Shown here: positions 7,136 through 15,800 of the stretch, one piece after another
How the letters are laid out: every line of letters begins with the position of its first letter
How positions within the stretch are numbered: the first letter of the stretch is position 1
Assembly: GCF_025370755.1 (NCBI RefSeq)
Contig: NZ_JAMXFC010000003.1
Location: 124,001-188,000, forward strand
Source: Laspinema sp. D2d
GTDB lineage: Bacteria; Cyanobacteriota; Cyanobacteriia; Cyanobacteriales; Laspinemataceae
Length of the DNA: 64,000 nt
Direction: 5' to 3'
Position numbers and translations under genes: made by a program
Notes under the pieces: model-generated
What the model was told of the DNA's origin: nothing
The model's database searches: none
Seen by the model: the letters and a program-made list of their open reading frames with translations, nothing else

Positions 7136-8917
7136 TTGATCGCAGAAGCAGGCAACAAATCGGTAGAAACACAGTATAATGAAAAACGTTGTATCGTTTG
7201 TAAAGATTTAGAAGCCTTGACTAACCAAATTCCCCCCGAATTTTTAACCGGAGTCGCTAAAGAACGAGGCGTTTCCGATGCAGAGTTAGAAACGGTGATG
7301 ATGGCACTTGACGGCAATTCCACCGCCGCGATCGCCACGATCCTCGGGATCAGCAACATTGCCGTGCGTAAACGTCTCGGCGAAGTCTACAGAAAATTTA
7401 GCATTTATGGGCGGGGTCCGGGCAAGCTGGCCGAATTACGTCATCAGCTATTCTATCAATACCAAGCCCAAGAAACCGAAGCACCGGCACCTACCAAAAC
7501 CAAAGGTAAAGCCAAAGCTGAACCGGCTGCAACTTCCAGCAAAAAAGCGGAACCGGCACCAGCAGCAGCAGAACCGTCTACCGAAGTTGTTTCCACCGGA
7601 AACCGCCGCCCAGATTGGGGGGAATCCCCGGATGTATCCCAGTTTTATGGACGCACCGAAGAACTTAAAATCTTAGAAGAATTAATTATCGATGAAAGCT
7701 CTCGGTTAGTCACCCTTTTGGGCATGACAGGCATCGGCAAAACCGTCCTTTCTGTACAGATTGCTAAACAACTCGAAAGCGAGTTTGAATTCGTAGTGTG
7801 GCGGTCCCTTTCGGCAAGTCCCAAACTCGAAGATTTGTTAGGGAACCTCTTGCAAACCCTTTCCACCCAAAAGAAACCGGATATTCCCGAGGACCTCAGC
7901 GGCAGAATCTTACGCCTGCTAGACTTCCTGAAAAAGAATCGCTGCCTGATTATCTTAGACGATATCGATACCTTGCTCAAAGGTGATGAACTCGCGGGAA
8001 ATTATCGTCCCGGATTTGAAAATTATCGCGATTTCATCAAGCGGATTGCGGAAACCAATCATCAAAGCTGTTTCGTCCTCGTTACCACGGAAGAACCCGC
8101 TGAAATTGCCTTGTTGCATGGGGAAAAAGTTCAGACCCTGCAACCGATGGATTCCCACGAAATCGCCCGGGAAATCTTTGCCGATAAAGGCGTGCCTCCC
8201 ACGGATAAAGAGTGGCTGGAACTGGTTAAACGCTATGGAGATAATCTCTTGGCGTATAAAATTGTTGCCACCACCATTAAAGAATTCTTTAATGGCAATA
8301 CCGCCACTTTCCTGAAAGCAACCGAGTTGTTTATCGAAGATACACTGACTCATTTACTAGAGCAGCATTTCGGGCGGTTATCTCCCTCAGAAGAAGAGAT
8401 TTTGTACTGGTTGGCGATCGCCAAGGCTCCGGTTACCCTGTCCCGCTTGCGCGAGGATATGTTATTACCCGTATCCCTCTCGGATATGCTCAAAAACCTC
8501 GATTCCTTGGATCGCCGTGCCTTAATTGAAAAACAAGAAACAGCCAGCGATATTTTCTTCACCTTACAACCCTTGATGATGAAGTTTGTCTCTACTAAAT
8601 TAGTGGAGAATGCTTGTGAAGAAATTAAACAGTTGGTGAAAACTCAAAAACTCTCAAGTTTAAGAATTCTCATCCAACATAATCTCGGTGCAGCCGCAAC
8701 TTCCGGTAAAAAAGGTAAAGCGGCGGCGGCTCAAAAACCCCAAATGGTGCAACAGATTAAAAATCAGTTGCAATTTTTCGTGATGCGAAGTGGGGGATAT
8801 GATGAGTTGATTACTCAACTCGAAGCCATTGCTGCAAAACTCGAAGATAAAACCCAATTGGATGTGGGATATGCCAGCGCGAACCTTCGCAATTTGCTTG
8901 CCCTCATGGCGGGTTAA
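7136..8917 (+). CDS. HTH-STAND (NB-ARC) signalling ATPase
   Basis: This 593-residue protein has a LuxR-like helix-turn-helix at about residues 45-90 (STAAIATILGISNIAVRKRL), followed by EVYRKFSIYGRGPGKLAELR, a combination seen in cyanobacterial NB-ARC proteins. An Ala/Lys/Pro-rich linker (about 112-152) leads to the NTPase core, with P-loop GMTGIGKT at about 196-203, Walker B CLIILDDIDTLL near 265 and a C-terminal winged-helix/helical region. Unlike many STAND proteins it has no WD40 or TPR sensor tail; the C-terminus is helical with another Lys/Ala-rich loop. STAND ATPases act as ligand-triggered switches. What this one senses is unknown. The start is TTG at 7136; there is no in-frame ATG before the HTH. 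The Ser/Thr kinase gene follows 84 bases later in the same direction. Confidence 0.85.
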   Translation: MIAEAGNKSVETQYNEKRCIVCKDLEALTNQIPPEFLTGVAKERGVSDAELETVMMALDGNSTAAIATILGISNIAVRKRLGEVYRKFSIYGRGPGKLAELRHQLFYQYQAQETEAPAPTKTKGKAKAEPAATSSKKAEPAPAAAEPSTEVVSTGNRRPDWGESPDVSQFYGRTEELKILEELIIDESSRLVTLLGMTGIGKTVLSVQIAKQLESEFEFVVWRSLSASPKLEDLLGNLLQTLSTQKKPDIPEDLSGRILRLLDFLKKNRCLIILDDIDTLLKGDELAGNYRPGFENYRDFIKRIAETNHQSCFVLVTTEEPAEIALLHGEKVQTLQPMDSHEIAREIFADKGVPPTDKEWLELVKRYGDNLLAYKIVATTIKEFFNGNTATFLKATELFIEDTLTHLLEQHFGRLSPSEEEILYWLAIAKAPVTLSRLREDMLLPVSLSDMLKNLDSLDRRALIEKQETASDIFFTLQPLMMKFVSTKLVENACEEIKQLVKTQKLSSLRILIQHNLGAAATSGKKGKAAAAQKPQMVQQIKNQLQFFVMRSGGYDELITQLEAIAAKLEDKTQLDVGYASANLRNLLALMAG

Positions 8918-8927
8918 ATCGGGTTTC

Positions 8928-8947
8928 TTCTAGGCGATCGCCTAGAA
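8928..8947. repeat. 20-bp perfect palindrome centred on a HIP1 site
   Basis: TTCTAGGCGATCGCCTAGAA is a perfect palindrome with GCGATCGC at its centre, lying 8 bases after the STAND stop. HIP1 octamers are common in this genome, but the six matched bases on each side are not part of HIP1. There is no T-run, so it is not a standard terminator. Confidence 0.6.
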
Positions 8948-9001
8948 ATTCCAATCCAAACCGGGGAAATTTGGCTTCAGGAGATCGCTTTTTTAAAAAA
9001 A

Positions 9002-9952
9002 ATGCTGTCACCGTTGCAAAAGAGCCAAGTTTCCCCTCACTCCTTAGAAACCACTCCTCTTCTCAAATGGGTTGTGAGTTATTGTATTAATCCCAACTGC
9101 ATCCATCGGGAAAATCCTGATACCGAGAGTCACTGCGGCAACTGCGGTTCTCCCTTACTGATTAGCGATCGCTATCGGATTAAAACTCCCTTGCGAGAAC
9201 CCAATCCCGCTTACCCCTGCGATATCTATGAAATCCAGGATTGGGGTGAACAGGAATGGGGAACCCCCAAGGTGATGAAAGTCCTTAAATTTACGACTCA
9301 GCCCGATTTTGTCCGCTTGTTTAAGCAAGAAGCACGGGTTTTAATCTGGTTGCGTCATCCGGGGATTCCCCAGGTGGAACCGGGGGGATATTTTATCCTC
9401 ACTCTGGGCGATCGCAAATCCCTCCACGGATTTGTGATGGAAAAAAAAGCCGGGAAAACCCTAGAGGAACAGATTGAGACACAGGGTCCTATTTCCGAAT
9501 CGGTTGCTTGCAAGGGGTTAGCACAGTTGATGGAGATTATCCGCACCATTCATCACGAAGGATTGGTACACCGCGATATTAAACCCAGCAATCTGATTCT
9601 CACACCCGATGGACAAGTGCACCTGATTGATTTTGGCAGTGTTGCCGATCGCCAGAGTAGAAGTACCCGGGTGGGAACTTCTGGTTATGCACCCCCGGAA
9701 CAACTCCTCGGGGATACCCAACTGCAATCAGATTTTTTCGCGATCGCTCGGACCTGGTTATATAGTTTAACAGGATTAACTCCCCTTGACTTTCCGGAAA
9801 CCCCCGAAGGACAGCTTATCTGGCGTAATTTGCTTCCCGATCTCTCTTTGGAGTTCGCCCAGTTACTGGATGACTTGATGGCACCCGACTGGCACAGTCG
9901 TCCTCAATCGGCACAAGCTATTTTAACCCGCTTAAAGTTATTATCGGTCTGA
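9002..9952 (+). CDS. Zinc-ribbon serine/threonine protein kinase
   Basis: This 316-residue kinase begins with a four-cysteine zinc ribbon (Cys28, Cys33, Cys45, Cys48: CINPNC...CGNCGSPL), a layout common in cyanobacterial Hanks kinases. The catalytic domain runs from about residue 56 to the end. Visible features are the lysine of KVMKVLKF, the catalytic loop HRDIKPSNLIL and the magnesium motif DFGSVAD. The glycine-rich loop is degenerate, with no GxGxxG. There is no membrane helix and no C-terminal sensor, so it is a compact soluble kinase. It starts 84 bases after the STAND ATPase and may be co-expressed with it, which would pair a switch ATPase with a kinase output. The substrate is unknown. 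Confidence 0.88.
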   Translation: MLSPLQKSQVSPHSLETTPLLKWVVSYCINPNCIHRENPDTESHCGNCGSPLLISDRYRIKTPLREPNPAYPCDIYEIQDWGEQEWGTPKVMKVLKFTTQPDFVRLFKQEARVLIWLRHPGIPQVEPGGYFILTLGDRKSLHGFVMEKKAGKTLEEQIETQGPISESVACKGLAQLMEIIRTIHHEGLVHRDIKPSNLILTPDGQVHLIDFGSVADRQSRSTRVGTSGYAPPEQLLGDTQLQSDFFAIARTWLYSLTGLTPLDFPETPEGQLIWRNLLPDLSLEFAQLLDDLMAPDWHSRPQSAQAILTRLKLLSV

Positions 9953-10887
9953 GTCAGAGCAAATCTCCCAAACTGAACCTCTCCCTATGTAGGAATACGG
10001 TTTTCAGTGAGATGTAATAGCCGGTTTAGGTGGAAGTTAGGACTGATGCAAATTTGAAGAGATCACCCTCACGATAGGATAAACCTGACCTCAATCACTT
10101 CTACTATCTATAAGCCGTGATCCGGGGTAAGCTTTGTTAGTTCGAGCGGTTATCTTATATGCACCCTTGATGCAATGTTTACCCTGGAGAATATTGGTCA
10201 CTTTGATCCCTAAACTTGTCCAGTCAAGTGTTAGTTCTCACGCAGGTATTTCAAGATGCGATCGCAATTACTATCGGAGGAGAACTCTCCCCAAGGTTCC
10301 ACCGACGTCACCCCGGCTCCCGGCAGATTTTTAGCATCTTTTAAAACATTTTTAAGCAGCATTTGATACCTTTTGAAAAATTAATCCGGTTTTAAGCAAA
10401 ACATTAACCCAGGGCGTTGGTCTTCAATCAGTTCCCGAGAACCAGAAACCCGTTTTCTACTTCTCAAGCCAGGGGCAAAGCAGGCGCTTCGCTGGTCAAG
10501 AAACCCGGTTCTAAGGTTGACGGTCCCCATGAGCTAGGCCAGGGATATAAAATGGGTTATAAAGCGGGTTTCTGTACAAAAGTTTTGCTGGCTTGGTCAC
10601 AGATTTGGGCTGAAAACCTGGGTTCTTGTCCCAGGGTTCTAAACCTGTACCGACATTCTCGGGAAAGGCGTCAAATCCCTTACTGCTACTTGGTAAAATT
10701 AGATACCAAACTTTAGGTCTAATGCAATTTACGGATAAGAAAAATTCGATTTAGGTATCAATAGGCCAAAATTGACTAGCACATCCAGCCACACCAAGGA
10801 TAAATTGAAAGGGATCAAAGTCAGACTGGAACCTTTGTAACTTTGGCACCCCTTGCAACTAGCCCAATTCAAAATTCACCCATCAAT
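9953..10887. other. Long intergenic stretch with degenerate repeats
   Basis: I see no convincing gene. The two open frames here lack family features and overlap repeat copies. From about 10430 to 10640 there are several decayed copies of the AGAAACCCGGTTTCT repeat (for example AGAAACCCG at 10445, AAGAAACCCGGTT near 10499, GCGGGTTTCT near 10564). The rest is unremarkable. Confidence 0.5.
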
Positions 10888-12291
10888 ATGCCCCTAACTC
10901 TCTCTACTCTGTTAGAACAAGCTAACGCAGCCGCACAACAAGAAGATTGGCAATTGGTGACCCAATGTTTGGAAAAATTAGCCACAATCCCAGGGACAAC
11001 TAGAGTGGAGTCTTTACCTGTCTCAACGGAAGAACCGAACGGGCGATCGCCCCAGTTGAATATATCTTCCCTCGTGAGTTTGGCGAATCAAGTCTTAGAA
11101 TACGGAGATTTTCAACAACGATGGGAAGTCGCGAAAGTATTCCCCCGTCTAGGAACTGAGGCGATCGCCCCCCTATTGGAGATTCTGGCTGATTCTGATG
11201 CAGAAGTAGAATTGCGCTGGTTTGCGGGTCGAATCCTGGCGGAGTTTAATAACCCAGAGGCGATCGCCGCCCTGATTGAATTACTCAATAGCCAAGAAGA
11301 CGAAGAATTAAGCTCAATGGCAGCTACTGCCCTCGCTCAAATGGGAGAACCGGCGATCGCCGCTTTAACTAAACAGTTAGCCGATTCTACCTCCCGAGCA
11401 TTAGCAGTGCGCTCTTTAGGGAAAATCCGCCATCCCCAAATTATTGAACCCCTCTTGAGTGTGGTGAGCGATCGCGATCCCCAAGTCCGTTCCGAGGCGA
11501 TCGCCGCCCTGAATAGCTATGATGACCCACGCATCCCCCAGGTCCTCGTTGAATCCATCCATGACTTTCATGCCTCTGTCCGTCGGGAAGCTACCATCGG
11601 CTTAGGCTTATGCGCCATGCGACCCTCCTATAAAAACGATACCCAAGGCATCTACAGGGCGATCGCTTCAGAAATTGAAGAACTTCTGCGGGAGCGTTTA
11701 TGGGACTTTAACCCCGGGGTCACTCATCAGGCGGCGATTTCCCTGGGACGGGTGGGAACGCCGAAAGCTGCCACCTGCCTGGATGAAATTCTCCACTCCC
11801 CCGCTACTCCCATGCCTTTACAACTTCAGGCGGTTCGTGCGTTAGCTTGGATGGGAACGCCCGAAGCGTTGGAATATTTAGAAAAAGCCTTAGTTAGCCG
11901 AGAAAAGAATAGTTCGAGTCCCGAAGTGATCGCTGAAATTGTCTCTTTATTGGGACGGATTGAAGTGCCCCAGTTGAAGCCAAAAGCGGCCCAGATGCTG
12001 ATAGAACTGTTAAACCGCAAGCCAAAAGTAGGCGGCAGAGACTCGATGCGGAGGGAACAGGCGATCGCCTCAGCGTTGGGTTATCTCGGCCAAAAAACCA
12101 GTATAGAACCCTTGATTCAACTGTTAGCGAACTCCGAGGCGGGGGTCCGGTTTCATGCGATCGCCGCCTTGAAACAGATTGCGCCGGATCAAGCTTATCC
12201 AAAACTGCTGGAGCTCTCCTGTCAACCCAGTGCCAGTCCATCGCTGAAAGAAGGGGTGGCAGTTGCCTTAGAAGAATGGGTCAAAAGCTAG
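10888..12291 (+). CDS. HEAT-repeat protein
   Basis: I start at the ATG at 10888 (467 residues); the frame is open from a TTG at 10843. From about residue 80 to the end it consists of tandem helical pairs of roughly 31 residues, of the HEAT/PBS-lyase type (for example PLLEILADSDAEVELRWFAG, PEAIAALIELLNSQEDEELS). In cyanobacteria such repeats occur in phycobilin lyases of the CpcE/F type and in many scaffold proteins. This one lacks a recognisable CpcE/F signature, so a scaffold or protein-binding role is the safer statement. No signal peptide or membrane helix is present. The gene is monocistronic and is followed by the porin gene after 325 bases. Confidence 0.85.
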   Translation: MPLTLSTLLEQANAAAQQEDWQLVTQCLEKLATIPGTTRVESLPVSTEEPNGRSPQLNISSLVSLANQVLEYGDFQQRWEVAKVFPRLGTEAIAPLLEILADSDAEVELRWFAGRILAEFNNPEAIAALIELLNSQEDEELSSMAATALAQMGEPAIAALTKQLADSTSRALAVRSLGKIRHPQIIEPLLSVVSDRDPQVRSEAIAALNSYDDPRIPQVLVESIHDFHASVRREATIGLGLCAMRPSYKNDTQGIYRAIASEIEELLRERLWDFNPGVTHQAAISLGRVGTPKAATCLDEILHSPATPMPLQLQAVRALAWMGTPEALEYLEKALVSREKNSSSPEVIAEIVSLLGRIEVPQLKPKAAQMLIELLNRKPKVGGRDSMRREQAIASALGYLGQKTSIEPLIQLLANSEAGVRFHAIAALKQIAPDQAYPKLLELSCQPSASPSLKEGVAVALEEWVKS

Positions 12292-12616
12292 GAAATTTTG
12301 ACAAACGGCGATCGGCCCGAGTTTGACCTAAACCTATTCTCTGAAAAACCCTCGGGGCAAGGAATTCCCCTCAGAGTACCCCTGATCTGTTCCCTGCGAT
12401 CGGGGCATTTAGTCATGTTAATTTTGCATGAGCTTCAGGGGAGTTACGCATAAGTCCCGGTGTTTTTGCAGCGATCGCTACAAAACCTACCGCTTGAGGA
12501 TGAGATTTGTTGGGAGATTAAGATGCAGTTAACAAAGGCGCGAATCCGGGCAAACACCGGATCGAGTCGGATTCGTTCCTCGAATTTCCTCTTACCTTCA
12601 GGACTATCTGCAACCC
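12292..12616 (+). promoter_or_regulatory. Leader region of the SLH porin gene with small hairpin
   Basis: This 325-base gap upstream of the porin holds no ORF I trust. ATCCGG (12544-12549) and CCGGAT (12557-12562) form a 6-bp stem with a 7-base loop, 55 bases before the start codon. It may be a leader structure. No promoter could be named with confidence. Confidence 0.3.
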
Positions 12617-14344
12617 ATGATGTCTCAACTCTCGTCAATCTTCATCCTGACTACCCCACTCCTTTTAGGGTTCAACTTACTGGGCATCCGGGCGGTTGCG
12701 GGTGAACCCGTCCCCTTAAATCCTGCCTCTACCCCAGTCAGCGAACCTGTCGCGGGGGAATTCAACCCAGATCCACTCGACTCAGACCCCTCGGCGATCG
12801 GCCCTTCTTCCCGGGAAGATTCGGGGGATGAGGCAAGTCACCTTCTGCAACAAATTGAGTTCTATTCCCAAGCTGATTTAGATTTCGGTCCGTTAGAACA
12901 AGTTAACTCTGTTTCCGAGTTCACCGACGTCAGTCCCACAGACTGGGCATTTCAAGCCCTCCAAAACCTAGCCTCCAAGTACAATTGTCTCTTGGGATAT
13001 GGGGATGGTACTTATCAGGGCAATCGGGCGATGACCCGCTATGAATTTGCCACCAGTTTAAACGCCTGTCTCCAAGTCATCACCGATCGCATCAATGATC
13101 TCGACGTCAACACCGGGGATCTCGACCTACTCACGCGGTTAACACAGGACTTTTCTGCCGAACTTGCCACCCTGCGCGATCGCGTAGACAACCTTGAACT
13201 GCGAACGGTTGAAATCGAAGCCAATCAGTTCTCCCCCACCACCAAACTGGCCGGTGAAGCCGCTTTCACCCTCGCCGATGCCTTCACAGACGATGTTGAC
13301 GTCGAAACCGTCTTGAGCAATCGGGTTCGCCTCAACTTTGTCACCAGTTTTACAGGTCGAGATAACCTCTTTACTCGCCTAGAAATGGGCAATATCGGCA
13401 ACTCCTTTCAGCCTGTCTTAGGGACGAATGAAGGGCGCTATGCCTTTGATGGGGCGACCAATAACACCGTTACCCTCAACCGCCTGCACTATTTCTTTCC
13501 CGTTGGTGATAAGTTAAGCGTGCGGATTTTCGCCAATGCCGGAGGGCATCAATTTTATGCCAATACCCTCAACCCCTTCTTAGAAGCCGGTGGCGGTGCC
13601 ACAGGCGCTATATCCCGCTTCGCCGAACGTAATCCCATTTATCGCTTTACCCTGGGGGGTGCCGGTTTAGGGGTTAAATATACTCTAGGCAGTAATTTAG
13701 AAATTAATGCCGGTTACTTAGCCAGTGAAGCCAAAACTCCCATATCAAGCGCTGGGTTATTGGATGGGAACTACTCGGCTTTGGGACAGATTGTTTTAGG
13801 CAGTCGATTTCAGGTGGGTTTGACCTATATTCATGCCTATGAAGGTACCTCTGCTCCTCGCTTTGCTTATGGTGGAACGGGTACAAATTTAGGAACTCTT
13901 TCCCCGGCAGCGCTGAATCCCCTCAGTCCCTCCTTAAGAGCGACCCCCGTCGTTAGTAACTCTTATAGTGTCAATACATCCCTGCGAATTACTCCCAATT
14001 TAATTGTCGGTGGATGGATTGCCAAAACCAGTGCAAGACTGATTGGATTGGGAGATGCTGATATTTGGAATTATGCGGCTACGGTGGTTTTACCGGATTT
14101 AGGAACTCCCGGTTCTTTTGCCAGCTTAATTGTCGGGGCTGAACCCCATTTAACCGACCTGGATGTACCTGGAAATCCGGAGTTTTCTAAGGATACTCCC
14201 TTTCATATTGAAGGGATGTATAAGTATCAAATTACTCCCAATATTTCCCTAACTCCCGGGTTAATTTGGTTAACAGCACCCAATCAAAATAATGAGAATA
14301 GTGATGTGTTTATCGGGACATTCCGAACCACATTTACTTTTTAA
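12617..14344 (+). CDS. SLH-domain outer-membrane porin (OprB / iron-uptake porin family)
   Basis: This 575-residue protein has an N-terminal signal peptide (hydrophobic stretch about residues 5-20, cleavage near AVAGE) and an acidic, Pro-rich linker. An S-layer-homology domain spans about 95-155 (FTDVSPTDWAFQALQNLASK ... AMTRYEFATSLNACL), followed by a short coiled coil (about 165-205). A carboxyl beta-barrel of alternating strands ends in the terminal phenylalanine TFTF, expected for Bam-assembled barrels. The SLH domain anchors the porin to peptidoglycan-linked polymer. Cyanobacterial members of this family carry inorganic ions including iron as well as small organics; the exact solute cannot be inferred. 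Two adjacent ATGs occur (12617 and 12620). Confidence 0.9.
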   Translation: MMSQLSSIFILTTPLLLGFNLLGIRAVAGEPVPLNPASTPVSEPVAGEFNPDPLDSDPSAIGPSSREDSGDEASHLLQQIEFYSQADLDFGPLEQVNSVSEFTDVSPTDWAFQALQNLASKYNCLLGYGDGTYQGNRAMTRYEFATSLNACLQVITDRINDLDVNTGDLDLLTRLTQDFSAELATLRDRVDNLELRTVEIEANQFSPTTKLAGEAAFTLADAFTDDVDVETVLSNRVRLNFVTSFTGRDNLFTRLEMGNIGNSFQPVLGTNEGRYAFDGATNNTVTLNRLHYFFPVGDKLSVRIFANAGGHQFYANTLNPFLEAGGGATGAISRFAERNPIYRFTLGGAGLGVKYTLGSNLEINAGYLASEAKTPISSAGLLDGNYSALGQIVLGSRFQVGLTYIHAYEGTSAPRFAYGGTGTNLGTLSPAALNPLSPSLRATPVVSNSYSVNTSLRITPNLIVGGWIAKTSARLIGLGDADIWNYAATVVLPDLGTPGSFASLIVGAEPHLTDLDVPGNPEFSKDTPFHIEGMYKYQITPNISLTPGLIWLTAPNQNNENSDVFIGTFRTTFTF

Positions 14345-14376
14345 AGGAGCGGCATCCTGAACCGGAGAATCTCTCA

Positions 14377-14405
14377 GAATCAAGCCCCCTCGCGTGGGCT
14401 GATTC
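14377..14405 (+). terminator. Hairpin after the porin gene
   Basis: GAATCAAGCCC (14377-14387) pairs with GGGCTGATTC (14396-14405) with one bulged A, 32 bases after the stop. There is no U-run. Further on (about 14479-14506) CCCCTC and GAGGGG arms form a second C/G-rich inverted repeat. The remainder of 14406-14708 shows only AT-rich promoter-like sequence before the LysR gene. Confidence 0.4.
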
Positions 14406-14708
14406 AATATTGACCATCAACGTGGGATGGGGTAGGAAACTTTTTAGCCCATCAAAACCTAACCCTTCTGCATCCGGTCCCCTCTCCTTAACCCAGGGGA
14501 GGGGATTAGAGTGGGGTCTCACTGAGAAGACTTTTCACAGGTTCGGTGCGATCGCCTTGGGATGGTCCCGAACTCCGATGCAATTCATCCCCAGATCAAC
14601 CAAGGATAGAGAAAATACCTGAAAATCTCGTATCCATTTGTACGAAAAATTTGGGGGTTTTTCAGGTAAGATAAAAAAGGCGGAAAAATCTTATTTATCT
14701 CTCCATAT

Positions 14709-15686
14709 ATGCGCCTAGAGCAGTTACAAGCTTTTATGGCAATTGCTGATACGGGTAGCTTTCAACAAGCCGCCCGTCGATGCGGGGTCACTCAATCTAC
14801 AATTAGTCGTCAAATCCAGTCTCTTGAAGCAGAACTCGGCTTGCAATTATTTCATCGTACCGCTCAGGCTAAATTAACCTTGCCGGGAGAGCGATTTTTC
14901 CCCCATGCCCGCAAAATTTGTCAGGAATGGCACACCGCAAGAGAAGAACTGAGCCATTTATTAGAAGGAAAACAGCCCGAACTCTGTGTCGCTGCAATTC
15001 ACTCAGTTTGTGCCTATTATTTACCGCCTATTTTACGAAAATTTTGTCGGCAGTATCCGGAGGTTCAGTTACGGGTGACGGCTTTAGGAAGCGATCGCGC
15101 TTTAAAAGTCCTGAAAGATGGCCTCGTGGATCTGGCGATCGTCATGAATAATCGCCTATTAACCTCTAGCTCAGAAATGGTCGTTGACATTCTCTACAAT
15201 GAGTCCATTCAAGTGTTAATGGCAGCCACTCATCCCCTGGCTCAATATGACCCCGTACCCTGGCAAGAATTAGCCCGTTATCCTCAAGTGGTTTTTAAAG
15301 ATGGCTATGGAATGCAACGGTTAGTTCAAGATATCTTTGCTAAATACAACCTAACCTTGCGTGCCGTATTGGAGTTAAATACTCCGGATGCGTTTCGCGG
15401 GGTCGTCCAGGAAGGTGATATGGTGGCCCTGTTGCCTGAATCAGCCTTAGTGGAAGCCCGTTGCGATCCGAAAGTTGCCATTCGCTCTCTACCCCCAGTC
15501 GATCAACTGGATTCCCCTTCCACCCCCTCCCCTGTGAATGGAATTTACCCTTCATTGGGGGGGGATTCTTGTTGGAATCGGCAAGTGGTTATTGTCACCA
15601 CGAGCGATCGCCTCCAAATTCCCCCCATCCAACACTTTTGGCAACTGGTTCATGACTTTTTGCCCATCAAGGTTGCACCGGGTTGA
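14709..15686 (+). CDS. LysR-family transcription regulator
   Basis: This 325-residue regulator has an N-terminal winged HTH (about residues 1-60: LQAFMAIADTGSFQQAARRC, then QSTISRQIQSLEAELG) and a periplasmic-binding-like effector domain (about 88-320). A small low-complexity insertion of Pro/Ser lies near residues 265-285. It probably binds a small metabolite and controls its own or a neighbouring gene. The next gene in the same direction, the TrpD2-like protein at 15801, is 114 bases away and is a plausible target or operon partner. LysR regulators usually control divergent genes, but there is none here. The effector cannot be predicted. Confidence 0.88.
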   Translation: MRLEQLQAFMAIADTGSFQQAARRCGVTQSTISRQIQSLEAELGLQLFHRTAQAKLTLPGERFFPHARKICQEWHTAREELSHLLEGKQPELCVAAIHSVCAYYLPPILRKFCRQYPEVQLRVTALGSDRALKVLKDGLVDLAIVMNNRLLTSSSEMVVDILYNESIQVLMAATHPLAQYDPVPWQELARYPQVVFKDGYGMQRLVQDIFAKYNLTLRAVLELNTPDAFRGVVQEGDMVALLPESALVEARCDPKVAIRSLPPVDQLDSPSTPSPVNGIYPSLGGDSCWNRQVVIVTTSDRLQIPPIQHFWQLVHDFLPIKVAPG

Positions 15687-15800
15687 GGACTGGAATTTCT
15701 ACTCAATGGCTCTGAGGTTCATTTGAACCAATTCCTCACCCCGGCCAAGATTCTCCTATTTTCCCCGTTTTTCCCCCTTTATTCACTCCTCCTCTCACTC

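Noticed and set aside
7136-9952. Anti-phage defence island around the STAND protein
   Set aside because: No other defence gene, integrase, or transfer signature nearby; HTH-NB-ARC proteins are ordinary in cyanobacterial genomes.
10134-10716. Two open frames of 66 and 99 residues in the long intergenic region
   Set aside because: They read through degenerate AACCCGG repeat copies, are rich in Arg/Pro and show no family pattern.
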